Position numbers and translations under genes: made by a program
Virus record (IMG/VR): IMGVR_UViG_3300042934_000692
Span: 1-44,743 of that record
Origin: a virus
Reading direction: 5' to 3' (one strand)
Length of the DNA stretch: 44,743 bases
Notes under the pieces: model-generated
Told to the model about the DNA's origin: nothing
Seen by the model: only the letters and a program-made list of their open reading frames with translations
Databases searched by the model: none
Shown: positions 8,895 to 15,395 of the stretch, in pieces
Position numbering within the stretch: the first letter of the stretch is position 1
Layout: each line of letters starts with the position of its first letter

Positions 8895-9557
8895 ATGCGC
8901 ATCATCGCCCTGTTTCTCTTCGCGCTGGCGCTGGCTCTTGCCGCCGGCTGCGCCCCTGCCCCCGCCCTGCCTCCCTCGCCCTCAGCCGTGCCGGGAGCAG
9001 CCACGACTGCCCCCCTGAACCTCTGGGACTGGGAGCGCGAGGGCGCTGACACGCCCGAGCTGGCCACCGTGCTGGCCGGCCTCGAGACCCCGGAGGCGAT
9101 CGCATCCTGGCTGCAGACCAACGTCGAATGGCGCGACGACTTCGACACGCGCCGCTTCATGGCGCCGGCCTCGACGGTGAAGGAGCGCAGGACGGTCTGC
9201 ACCGGCTTCGCGCGCTTCTGGATTCGCGCGCTGGCCCGCCTGGGCATCAAGGCCGAGTTCCTGGCCGTCTGGTCGCCGGAGGGCGCCCACGCCGTGGCCG
9301 TGGCGCGCATCAACGGGCAGTTCAGGCTGTTCTCCAACCAGTACTACTACGGCGCGCCCGATCAGGCGCTCGGCTACGACCGAGATCAGGCCTTCGCTGC
9401 CGCGGCCTCCGAGTTCTACGGCCAGCGCTGGAACACCCTCGAGTGGTGGCTCACCACCGGCCAGCGACTCGACCGCACCGATGTGACCCGCGCCATTGCG
9501 CCCCTCGCCCCCCTCACACCGGCCGCCGGCCGCAACCTGTTCACGATCAAGAGGTGA
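8895..9557 (+). CDS. Lipoprotein with transglutaminase-like cysteine peptidase domain
   Basis: 220 residues; a GGAGG site precedes the ATG. The N-terminus is a lipoprotein signal: a basic start, hydrophobic core and lipobox LAAGC with Cys19, then a proline-rich linker. The body shows a transglutaminase/NlpC-like arrangement: Cys in T-V-C-T-G-F-A-R (near residue 100), His in E-G-A-H-A-V (near 132) and Asn in F-S-N-Q-Y. It begins a new unit after the terminator and precedes the lysis genes. It may act on cell-wall peptides or envelope proteins, either in lysis or in exclusion of other phages. The role is inferred. Confidence 0.72.
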   Translation: MRIIALFLFALALALAAGCAPAPALPPSPSAVPGAATTAPLNLWDWEREGADTPELATVLAGLETPEAIASWLQTNVEWRDDFDTRRFMAPASTVKERRTVCTGFARFWIRALARLGIKAEFLAVWSPEGAHAVAVARINGQFRLFSNQYYYGAPDQALGYDRDQAFAAAASEFYGQRWNTLEWWLTTGQRLDRTDVTRAIAPLAPLTPAAGRNLFTIKR

Positions 9558-9562
9558 GCGCC

Positions 9563-9805
9563 ATGGACCCGACAATTCTGACCCTCATCAAGGAAATCGG
9601 CTTCCCCGGGGCCGTCTTCATCGTGGCGGCCTGGTGGTTTGCGCCGCGCCTCGACAAGGTCTTCAACGCCACAGCCGACCAGGCCGTCACCCTGAAGGTG
9701 ATGGACGCCAAGGTCGAGGCCCACCAGGGCGAGATCAAGCAGCACCTGGTGGAGATCAAGGGCAAGGTCGACTCCCTGCTCGCTCAGATTGCCAAGGAGG
9801 AATAG
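9563..9805 (+). CDS. Small membrane protein of the lysis cassette (holin or holin-like)
   Basis: 80 residues from ATG 9563, five bases after the lipoprotein stop. One hydrophobic segment lies at about residues 14-28 (GFPGAVFIVAAWWFAP), followed by a charged helix of about 45 residues likely to form a coiled coil. The gene lies directly before the amidase. Size, single membrane span and position fit a holin or pore accessory protein. Confidence 0.68.
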   Translation: MDPTILTLIKEIGFPGAVFIVAAWWFAPRLDKVFNATADQAVTLKVMDAKVEAHQGEIKQHLVEIKGKVDSLLAQIAKEE

Positions 9806-9808
9806 CCC

Positions 9809-10372
9809 GTGCTGCAAGCCATCCGCAAGTTGATCGCCCCGGTGCTCGGCGCGGTCGCCGTCGTCGGCGGCTCGATGTGGGGTCTGGTTGCCTACGATCG
9901 CCCCGCCCAGTTCGTCGTGATGCACCACCAGGCCGGCACCGCCTGGGCGAAGCCCGAGCAGGCGCGCGCCTGGTTCAAGAGCCAGGGCTACGAGGACGTC
10001 GCCTACAACGCGCTGATCACCCCCAAGGGTGAGGTCTGGCCCGGCCGCGGCGAGGGCTTCATGAGCGCGGCGAACAAAGGCCTGAACGCCAAAAGCGTGG
10101 CCTTCTGCTTCCTGGGCAACCTCGACAAGGCGCCGCCCACCGACGCCCAGCTCGTGGCGGCCGGCCTCTGGGTGCGCGCCGCCCTCAAGCGCCACCCCGG
10201 CGCCAAGCTCATCCAGCACAAGGACGTGGCGAAGCTGGCGCGCGACCCCTCCGTGGCGACCGGATGCCCGGGCAAGGAGGCGCAGCGCATGAACGCCGCC
10301 CGGGCGGTCTTCCTCATCGCGAGCGGCCACACGCTCCAGGAGGCCAAGGCCCGGGCGGCCGCCGGCCGGTAG
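9809..10372 (+). CDS. Membrane-anchored N-acetylmuramoyl-L-alanine amidase (endolysin)
   Basis: 187 residues from GTG 9809, with AAGGAGG at 9792-9798. Residues 8-28 form an alanine/glycine/valine-rich signal-anchor. The rest matches the Amidase_2/T7-lysozyme fold: candidate zinc ligands are His39 or His40 (M-H-H-Q-A-G), His137 and Cys153, and Tyr66 with the following segment (AYNALITPKGEVWPGR) matches the family. It would cut the amide bond between muramic acid and L-alanine. The anchor suggests Sec export and release by membrane depolarisation, as in SAR endolysins. Confidence 0.85.
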   Translation: MLQAIRKLIAPVLGAVAVVGGSMWGLVAYDRPAQFVVMHHQAGTAWAKPEQARAWFKSQGYEDVAYNALITPKGEVWPGRGEGFMSAANKGLNAKSVAFCFLGNLDKAPPTDAQLVAAGLWVRAALKRHPGAKLIQHKDVAKLARDPSVATGCPGKEAQRMNAARAVFLIASGHTLQEAKARAAAGR

Positions 10373-10376
10373 CGGC

Positions 10377-10577
10377 TCAGGCCCGCAAGGGGTCGGCGCT
10401 GCGGGCCTCGCGCTGGATGAACTCGAGGCGCCCCCGCAGCGCGCGCACGCCGCCGGAGGCGCCCGGCGCGGGGTCCATGTCCCGCTCGTGATCCGTGATG
10501 AACCCGAGCACGGCCGCCCACTGCACATCCGTCAGGCGGGCGTCCAAAAGCTGTTGCGTCGCGTCGGGTCGATGCAT
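10377..10577 (-). CDS. Small reversed gene inside the lysis region, unknown function
   Basis: 66 residues. The gene runs against its neighbours and has its own signals: an AAGGAGG site nine bases before the ATG and a perfect TATAAT at 10614-10609. It fills the gap between the amidase and the next plus-strand gene. The product is polar and helical, with no motif I recognise. An independent promoter in reverse orientation suggests expression from the prophage. Confidence 0.65.
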   Translation of the reverse strand: MHRPDATQQLLDARLTDVQWAAVLGFITDHERDMDPAPGASGGVRALRGRLEFIQREARSADPLRA

Positions 10578-10608
10578 GGCGCTGTCCCTCCTTCGGCTCT
10601 ACGAGCCA

Positions 10609-10614
10609 ATTATA
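10609..10614 (-). promoter_or_regulatory. Consensus -10 element for the reversed gene
   Basis: The minus strand reads TGC-TATAAT, an extended -10 element, 32 bases before the ATG at 10577. No good -35 hexamer is visible. The downstream bases (TTGG) resemble those at 14627 and 28455, which share TATAATTG. Confidence 0.65.
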
Positions 10615-10629
10615 GCACAGGAGTTTACA

Positions 10630-11052
10630 ATGCTTAACACCCTTCTAGCAGGCGCCGGCCAGTTCGTGGTCGAGCAGGTGATGGCCTTCGGCCTGGTGGC
10701 GGCCCTGGCCGCCGTGGGCGGCTTCGCGCTCGGCTACCTGCTCAAGCAGCGGCCCGACCTCAAAGACGAGATGCAGGTGGTGGCGGACCACTCGGAAGCA
10801 ATCGAGGCCTTCGCTACCCGCGTCTCCGTGATCGCCGCCGAGAAATTCGGCATCGAGGCGAACAAGTTCGGCTACGACAAGTTCAAGTTCGCGGCCGACG
10901 TGACCCAGGCCGCCCTGGCCTCGGTGAACATCAAGGGCGACCCGAGCCGGGTCAACTGGAACGAGACCTACAAGGCGATCCGAGAAACCGCCGCGCGACT
11001 CTTTCCGGTGCACTCGAAGAAGCCGACCGCCGGCGGTGACCTCCCCCTCTAG
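10630..11052 (+). CDS. Holin-like single-span membrane protein (LLH-type pattern)
   Basis: 140 residues; AGGAG six bases before the ATG. Residues about 18-40 are one membrane segment (AFGLVAALAAVGGFALGYLL). The rest is soluble and contains repeated A-A-E-K-F-G / K-F-G-Y-D-K-F-K-F patterns similar to the phage LLH holin family. It ends the lysis cassette, just before a palindromic terminator. A second pore or pinholin-type component is the likeliest role; an anchored phage protein of another kind is possible. Confidence 0.62.
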   Translation: MLNTLLAGAGQFVVEQVMAFGLVAALAAVGGFALGYLLKQRPDLKDEMQVVADHSEAIEAFATRVSVIAAEKFGIEANKFGYDKFKFAADVTQAALASVNIKGDPSRVNWNETYKAIRETAARLFPVHSKKPTAGGDLPL

Positions 11053-11063
11053 CCTATGAAGCC

Positions 11064-11106
11064 GATGCCCCTCTGTCTCCAATTGGAGACAGAGGGGCAT
11101 CTTTTT
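11064..11106 (+). terminator. 38-bp perfect palindrome plus T-run, containing GTCTCCAATTGGAGAC
   Basis: Bases 11064-11101 are a perfect 19+19 inverted repeat, followed by TTTTT at 11102-11106. It terminates the lysis operon. Its centre (11075-11090) is one of four copies of the same 16-bp palindrome in this genome. Confidence 0.88.
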
Positions 11107-11129
11107 GGTTTCGGCCATATGTCTGAACC

Positions 11130-11166
11130 GTTAGTCAAAAGGGCAGAATGATCCCGTACAACTAAC
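11130..11166. other. Candidate phage attachment site (attP)
   Basis: An imperfect inverted repeat with arms GTTAGT-N5-GGG and CCC-N5-ACTAAC surrounds nine central bases (11144-11152). It overlaps the last codons of the serine integrase gene and lies between that gene and the lysis region, where a temperate phage is expected to open. Serine integrase sites are about 40-50 bp with such arms. No host sequence is available to confirm it. Confidence 0.45.
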
Positions 11167-12721
11167 CCTTCCTGCTATGAATCCACGTTCCCTCGAGCAG
11201 TTGAAGCTTCGCCACGCGGACGTTCCAGCGGCGACGGTCGGCGGGATCGCGCCCGTTGCGCACGAGATGTGCCTGCGCCACGATGGATTCGAAGAGCTCC
11301 CGAAGCTCGAGGTCATCGTCGGATTCATTATAGCCCTCGAGCGCGTCGATGATGTGCTCCATGTTGGCGAGGTGACGATCGACGGCAGCTGGCGATCGCT
11401 CGCGCTCCTTGGCGGCTACCTGCCCCTTGGCGGCCTCGATGTCGCGGGCCAGGTTCCTTAGGGTGAAGTCTACCTCGCTGCGCTCCAGTTCGCCCAAGGC
11501 GATCTTCATGACGATGCCCTCGCGGGCGCGCTCGAGTTCAGCGATTCGCAAACGCAGGGGCGCGGCCTCATCCACCTCCGGCGCGGCGCCCGCGTCTTCT
11601 GCCTGCAGCGACAGGACGCGCTGGCGGTCCAGGTGTCGGGGCAACTCTCGCTTGAGGAAGCGCAGCACCTGCGCGTGCGCCTGGGCCGCCCAGTAGGATG
11701 TGGGAGCCGTGCACCGGCCGGGGTAGGAGTCGTTGGTCTGGCAACGGTAGCGTCCGGCGCCGATGTGAATGAATCCCATGCGGCCGTCGCAGCCGTTGCA
11801 CCGCAAGATGCCGGAGAGCGGGTGAGGCGTGCCGGGGCCATGGCGCCGGCGGTGCTGCTTGCGCGCCGCGATCTCGTCCTGAACCTTCTCCCACAACTCG
11901 AGCGGGACGATCGGCGGGAAGGCCGTGGACGTCGCCGTGATGATGGGGCCGCTCTTTACGTCGTTGGGCCGGTTGATGGGCTTTCTGAACACGGCGATGC
12001 CTGCGTAGATGGAGTTGCGCAGCATATAGCGCACGGCGGGCTTCGACCAGGTGCCGCTGCGTGGCGCAGGGAAGCCCTCGGCCTGCAGCCATGTAGCGAT
12101 GTCCTTGGGCCCCTCTCCGGCCAGGTAGACCTCGAACATGCGTCGTACTGCCGCGGCTTGTCCGGGATCGATCTCGAAACTGCGTTCGCCGGTCGTCGGG
12201 TCGAACACGACCCGGTAGCCGAAAGGCGCCGCGTGGCCGGTCCACTTCCCGGCCTTGGCTGACGCCTCCCGGGCAGCGAGCGTGCGCTCCCGGATCTTGA
12301 GCCGCTCGAACTTCGACACCGTCGCGCGCATGTCGGTCCAGAGCTCAGAGTCGGCTTTGCCGTCCAAGGGGACGTGTCCCATGTCCACGGTGAAGAGCCT
12401 GCAGCCGACACGTCGTAGATCCGCCTTCACTTGCTCGAACTCGCCGATCTGCTCGGTGCGCGTGAGGCGGTCGAAAGTGGCCACCAGGATGGCGTTGGCC
12501 TCACCTTCCCTCACCATCTCGAGCATGCGCTGGAATACGGGCCGCTCCTTGGCGCCGCTCATCGCCTCCTCGAGCACGTCAACAACGGTCATGTCGTGTC
12601 GACGTGCCAGATCCACGAGGGCGGCGCGCTGGCGAGGAATCGAGTCCCAGTCGTCCCGCTTCTTGTTGCCGCGCACGTCCGACACCCGGCAGTAGAGAAC
12701 GGCGCGCAGGGGCTGAGTCAT
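11162..12721 (-). CDS. int: Large serine integrase
   Basis: 519 residues. The resolvase catalytic domain is at about 5-150 with the nucleophile Ser14 in Y-C-R-V-S and later arginines of the R-L-T-R-T and E-R-x-x-I-R-E-R type. A recombinase domain (about 165-270), a zinc ribbon (C-N-G-C with later Cys pair, about 305-345) and a coiled-coil (about 390-450) follow. The ATG overlaps the stop of a 51-residue gene upstream (ATGA). It would join attP and the host attB during lysogeny. The promoter of this operon, at 13400-13428, carries a LexA-like box. Confidence 0.96.
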   Translation of the reverse strand: MTQPLRAVLYCRVSDVRGNKKRDDWDSIPRQRAALVDLARRHDMTVVDVLEEAMSGAKERPVFQRMLEMVREGEANAILVATFDRLTRTEQIGEFEQVKADLRRVGCRLFTVDMGHVPLDGKADSELWTDMRATVSKFERLKIRERTLAAREASAKAGKWTGHAAPFGYRVVFDPTTGERSFEIDPGQAAAVRRMFEVYLAGEGPKDIATWLQAEGFPAPRSGTWSKPAVRYMLRNSIYAGIAVFRKPINRPNDVKSGPIITATSTAFPPIVPLELWEKVQDEIAARKQHRRRHGPGTPHPLSGILRCNGCDGRMGFIHIGAGRYRCQTNDSYPGRCTAPTSYWAAQAHAQVLRFLKRELPRHLDRQRVLSLQAEDAGAAPEVDEAAPLRLRIAELERAREGIVMKIALGELERSEVDFTLRNLARDIEAAKGQVAAKERERSPAAVDRHLANMEHIIDALEGYNESDDDLELRELFESIVAQAHLVRNGRDPADRRRWNVRVAKLQLLEGTWIHSRKG

Positions 12722-12873
12722 CGGCTCGCCCTCTCGGCGGCCTGCTGCCGGTCAGCGGCCCGGGCCTGGCGGCGTGCGTGGGCCGCGTGGGTGACACGGT
12801 GGCCGGCGCGATCGCGTGCGACCTCGCGGAAAAGCTCGGCGACCTGGTCGCGGTTCGGGTCCTGCTCTTGCAT
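12718..12873 (-). CDS. 51-residue basic protein upstream of integrase; directionality factor candidate
   Basis: The ATG at 12873 follows an AAAGGA site and the stop overlaps the integrase ATG, so the two are coupled. The product is highly charged, with many Arg, Ala and Gln, and is predicted helical (start MQEQDPNRDQVAEL). I do not recognise a family. Small genes co-transcribed with serine integrases sometimes encode the factor that switches integration to excision; that is an inference from position only. Confidence 0.6.
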   Translation of the reverse strand: MQEQDPNRDQVAELFREVARDRAGHRVTHAAHARRQARAADRQQAAERASR

Positions 12874-12884
12874 GGGGTTTCCTT

Positions 12885-13364
12885 TCAAAAGGGAATCGGG
12901 CCGTCCCAGGCGAACGCCGCGATGCTCACCACCCGCTCACGGCTCGCGCGCCACTCGCGAACACGTCGCGCACAGGTCAGCTCGTCCAGGCCGCACGCCT
13001 CGGCCAGCTGCCAGGGCTCCCACTCTTCGCGGTCAGCCTGGGCGATCAAGGCGTCGGGGACGAGGCGTCTGATTGCCAGCCTCTCGGCGTGGCGGTAGTC
13101 GCGCCGGTTGCGCGCGGTGGCCTCGGCGAGCTCGCGGTCGTCATCGGGGAGGGGATAGCGAAATCTGAAGCGCGTGCCTTCCCAGGCCAGCCTCAACACC
13201 TCGATCATGGTGACGACGGCGCGCAGGGCGATCGGCTGCGCCAGGTCCGAACGGTAGGTGATCAACCGCCGCTTTCGAGTGATGGTGAGGCTGACGTCGT
13301 TCAGAATCCAGCCAGGCCGGATGACGACGCCATGCTCGTCTTCGTAGTCCTTGAACAGCTGCAT
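12885..13364 (-). CDS. Unknown protein, first gene of the integrase operon
   Basis: 159 residues, with AGGA seven bases before the ATG and a promoter with a LexA-like box 36 bases further upstream. The first 60 residues are probably beta-rich; the rest is helical and basic, with R-R-D-Y-R-H-A-E-R-L-A-I-R-R and a possible HTH around 125-145 (LAEACGLDELTCARRVREW). It is co-directional with the 51-residue gene and integrase. A role in excision or its control is possible; the family is unknown to me. Confidence 0.65.
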   Translation of the reverse strand: MQLFKDYEDEHGVVIRPGWILNDVSLTITRKRRLITYRSDLAQPIALRAVVTMIEVLRLAWEGTRFRFRYPLPDDDRELAEATARNRRDYRHAERLAIRRLVPDALIAQADREEWEPWQLAEACGLDELTCARRVREWRASRERVVSIAAFAWDGPIPF

Positions 13365-13399
13365 CGGTCCTCGCTTGTAACCCTTGCCTGCTGATGCTC

Positions 13400-13428
13400 A
13401 GTCTATATCGAACAAGCGTTCTAGTCAA
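13400..13428 (-). promoter_or_regulatory. Integrase-operon promoter with LexA-like (SOS) box
   Basis: On the minus strand TTGACT (13428-13423), a 17-base spacer and TAGACT (13405-13400) form a near-consensus promoter. The spacer holds CGAACAAGCGTTCT (13409-13422), which fits 13 of 14 positions of the Bacillus LexA box CGAACRNRYGTTYC. A bound LexA would block RNA polymerase, so DNA damage would release the operon. Confidence 0.72.
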
Positions 13429-13673
13429 CAGGTAAAACGCAGGCCAGGACATAATAGTAGCGTTTGAGGTTGTCGATAGATGAGACCATGCTCCAGGGTG
13501 AGTGGAGCACACATCGCGCCAGCATGAGGCGAGACAGGGGCGACCTGCAGTGGTGAAAAAATTCTTGCCTGCTGGCTCGAAACCCGCATGCCTAGATCGC
13601 ATAAGGCTGTTCAGGAGACCCATGGTTTACAGGTGTTATGGCCGCCTGTGATCAAGTCGACGTGCGGGTTTCC
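13429..13673. other. Gene-free stretch between integrase promoter and small RNA
   Basis: No convincing gene is present; the longest ATG-started frames here code for fewer than 20 residues. One hairpin (ACAGGTG at 13629-13635 with CGCCTGT downstream) lies near the right end. GC content is lower than in the structural region. Confidence 0.5.
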
Positions 13674-13702
13674 TTGATTTACTAGAACAAAAGTGTTAGT
13701 AT
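13674..13702 (+). promoter_or_regulatory. Promoter of the small RNA
   Basis: TTGATT (13674-13679), a 17-base spacer and TAGTAT (13697-13702) form a good promoter on the plus strand. Transcription is expected to start at about 13709-13711. The spacer contains CTAGAAC, a heptamer also present in the integrase promoter on the other strand. Confidence 0.68.
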
Positions 13703-13708
13703 GGTCAC

Positions 13709-13831
13709 ACGGCGCGGTGCGGGCTGAAACGCCCCCTGGTCATCCTTAACAGGTCGGCCGAGGAGTTACCTCGGACTCAGCGCCACCAATTTCAGAGTAA
13801 GCCCAGGGTTTCGGCCCTGGGCTTACTTGTT
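13709..13831 (+). ncRNA. Probable structured small RNA, cloverleaf-like, ending in a 13-bp hairpin
   Basis: Downstream of a promoter at 13674-13702, the RNA would fold into an outer stem (13711-13715 with 13780-13784) enclosing three hairpins: 13721-13734, 13735-13753 and 13758-13774 (six pairs, five-base loop). The outer stem is followed by ACCA (13785-13788), so the element has the size and outline of a tRNA. It lacks a T-loop consensus. It ends at a perfect 13-bp hairpin (13796-13827) that also covers the stop codon of the opposing DUF3800 gene. No reading frame explains it. Function is unknown. Confidence 0.55.
13796..13831. terminator. 13-bp hairpin between small RNA and DUF3800 gene
   Basis: Arms 13796-13808 and 13815-13827 pair perfectly around a TTTCGG loop. 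The plus side is followed by TTGTT, the minus side has no T-run. It probably ends the plus-strand small RNA and may also stop the converging DUF3800 transcript, whose TAA (13825-13823) lies in the stem. Confidence 0.65.
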
Positions 13832-14620
13832 GGGGAATTTGACGACCCCATAGCCGTCAATCCGGCCAGTTGGCGAGCAGCGGAACATCGGCAGGATGGT
13901 CTCAAAATACTCGTACTTTGGGGACCGGCAGCCAGTTCGCTGAAAGCTGGAAACGTCCGGGTAAACACGGAACTGGCGCATGACGTTGTAGGCGCAGAGG
14001 TCAGCCATCTGCAAGAGCGCATGGTGATGAGAGCCGCCAAATCGTACCCAGGGCGCAACGCGGTCCAGGCGCATCCTTCCGATGAAGCGAGAGCCGTTCT
14101 TCACCAGCTGGGCGTGCTGAGCCTCGAGCAGCTTTCGGTGAGGGTTGCCTTTGGGGGTGACGCCCATCATGTCGTCCATGTAGACCTCACCCCTCAGTAC
14201 CTTGCGATCCTTGAGCATGTACTGATAGCGCTGCATCAGGAATTCATAGGCGGTAGCACTCGCGTAATTCGCATTGGCGCCGTACGCCTTTGTCATCCTG
14301 TGCTTGTCGACGACGGACGCAAGAAGGACGACGGGCTGCTTGGGCAACCACCTGTAGAAGGCTCGACTAAAGGTGTCGACATCGTTGGGGTGGAGTCCGT
14401 ACTTCCTGACGTAGCGCTTCTCGATCTCGTTTGGGCGCCTGATCCAGTTCGACTTTATCTCTGGCTCGGCGCTGCCTAGGATCATCTCCTTCAGTTCGTT
14501 GAAGGAGTCGATGACATGCTGCTCATTTTCCTTGGATACGGCCACGCCGCAGTAGGCGAAAAACCTACTGGTATTCTCGCCGTATTCCTTCTCGCCTGTG
14601 TCGTCAATCCAAAGTCTCAT
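13823..14620 (-). CDS. DUF3800 family protein
   Basis: 265 residues. The family signature is clear: an N-terminal L-W-I-D-D-T-G motif (residues 3-9), E-I-K-S-N near 55, Y-M-D-D-M near 150 and L-L-Q-M-A-D-L-C-A-Y near 210. These acidic residues fit the RNase H-like fold proposed for the family. DUF3800 genes are frequent in prophages and defence islands; biochemical function is not established. The ATG follows a TATAAT by only six bases, so the mRNA is probably leaderless. Its 3' end meets a structured small RNA coming from the other strand. Confidence 0.85.
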   Translation of the reverse strand: MRLWIDDTGEKEYGENTSRFFAYCGVAVSKENEQHVIDSFNELKEMILGSAEPEIKSNWIRRPNEIEKRYVRKYGLHPNDVDTFSRAFYRWLPKQPVVLLASVVDKHRMTKAYGANANYASATAYEFLMQRYQYMLKDRKVLRGEVYMDDMMGVTPKGNPHRKLLEAQHAQLVKNGSRFIGRMRLDRVAPWVRFGGSHHHALLQMADLCAYNVMRQFRVYPDVSSFQRTGCRSPKYEYFETILPMFRCSPTGRIDGYGVVKFPNK

Positions 14621-14626
14621 GCCTCA

Positions 14627-14632
14627 ATTATA
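14627..14632 (-). promoter_or_regulatory. Consensus -10 placed for leaderless transcription of the DUF3800 gene
   Basis: The minus strand reads TATAATTGAGGC followed directly by the ATG at 14620. With transcription starting about seven bases after the -10, the first transcribed base would be the A of the ATG. The same 12 bases TATAATTGAGGC occur on the minus strand at 28460. Confidence 0.7.
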
Positions 14633-14677
14633 GATCGTCCATCTGCACGAGATGATCACAAGTGCGGAAATTCCGCA

Positions 14678-15109
14678 TTACCCGGCATAACCCCATTCGC
14701 TCAAAGTCTTACCCATCCCAACCATTTGGAAGGCGGGCCCTGGGAAGGTGTCACGCTTCTTCTTAGCTCGGTCAAGGAAAGCCTGTATCAAGACGTGAGG
14801 TACAGCGTCCCCCTCCAGTTTGTTCGCTTCATATTCGTCGTGCACGGCGCTCAGCTCCATGGCAGCCACCAGCGTACGCACGACCTCTAGCGAAAGCACG
14901 TCTTGCGTTCGGTGGCCTGCCTGGACGGCGAAGCGAGTGTGCTGAATGCTGTGCTCCAATTCGGCAACTGTGCTATCCAATTCTGGCACTCGAAGTCCCG
15001 CTTTCGAAGCAATCCCTTGGGCCTTCTTGACGTTCTTGAGGGCTGTTTCAAAGCCTTCCAAGAGCCACTGATTCTGCTCGACCGTGAGAGTAACCTGAAA
15101 ACTGGACAC
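14678..15109 (-). CDS. Unknown helical protein upstream of DUF3800
   Basis: 143 residues from GTG 15109, preceded by GGAGGAAA at a normal distance. Earlier in-frame codons run back through a terminator and are not used. The product is predicted almost fully helical (V-E-Q-N-Q-W-L-L-E-G-F-E-T-A-L-K-N-V-K-K start). I do not recognise it. It lies between the terminator of the repressor operon and the DUF3800 gene, 57 bases before the latter, and may form a unit with it. Confidence 0.68.
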   Translation of the reverse strand: MSSFQVTLTVEQNQWLLEGFETALKNVKKAQGIASKAGLRVPELDSTVAELEHSIQHTRFAVQAGHRTQDVLSLEVVRTLVAAMELSAVHDEYEANKLEGDAVPHVLIQAFLDRAKKKRDTFPGPAFQMVGMGKTLSEWGYAG

Positions 15110-15156
15110 TGGCTGTTTCCTCCTGTGGCTCGACCATACGTTCTTTCGATGGTCTG

Positions 15157-15180
15157 AAAAAGGGGCCGCGCGGCCCCAAG
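15157..15180 (-). terminator. Terminator of the repressor operon
   Basis: On the minus strand the self-complementary GGGGCCGCGCGGCCCC (15177-15162) is followed by TTTTT (15161-15157). It lies shortly after the stop of the zinc-ribbon gene and closes the prophage operon. Confidence 0.85.
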
Positions 15181-15195
15181 CTTGGTCTGTGGTCC

Positions 15196-15390
15196 CTACT
15201 CCCCGCCCATCGCCTTCAGGTGCACCTGGGGGTACTTGAGCATCAGCTCGTACGCGGCCACCATCGGGTTCAGGTCGATCACCTTCCCACACCCTCCGCA
15301 CGCCACCGGCGCGAGCGCCTTCATCTCGGCCTCAAGGACCTCGAGCGGCGCAGCGCAGTAGGGGCAGGAGAGGGTGATCGGAGCGGTCAC
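15196..15390 (-). CDS. Small zinc-ribbon protein, last gene of the repressor operon
   Basis: 64 residues from GTG 15390, five bases after the lipoprotein stop. Two Cys pairs (C-P-Y-C near residue 9 and C-G-G-C near 32) form a zinc ribbon; the C-terminal half is helical. No clear ribosome site, so it is probably translated by coupling. It resembles general phage zinc-ribbon proteins, and its role is unknown. Confidence 0.65.
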   Translation of the reverse strand: MTAPITLSCPYCAAPLEVLEAEMKALAPVACGGCGKVIDLNPMVAAYELMLKYPQVHLKAMGGE

Positions 15391-15395
15391 GGGCG

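Noticed and set aside
11323-11334. TATAAT promoter inside the integrase gene
   Set aside because: On the minus strand it encodes Gly-Tyr-Asn-Glu in the integrase frame, with no gene start or -35 nearby.
13711-13788. A tRNA gene
   Set aside because: Length, cloverleaf outline and ACCA end fit, but the T-loop lacks the TTC-R-A consensus, there is a mismatch in the acceptor stem, and no proper anticodon arm with a 7-base loop forms. Kept as an unclassified RNA.
14021-14479. Plus-strand open frame opposite DUF3800
   Set aside because: The minus-strand product has clear DUF3800 motifs; the plus frame has no ribosome site and no recognisable protein.
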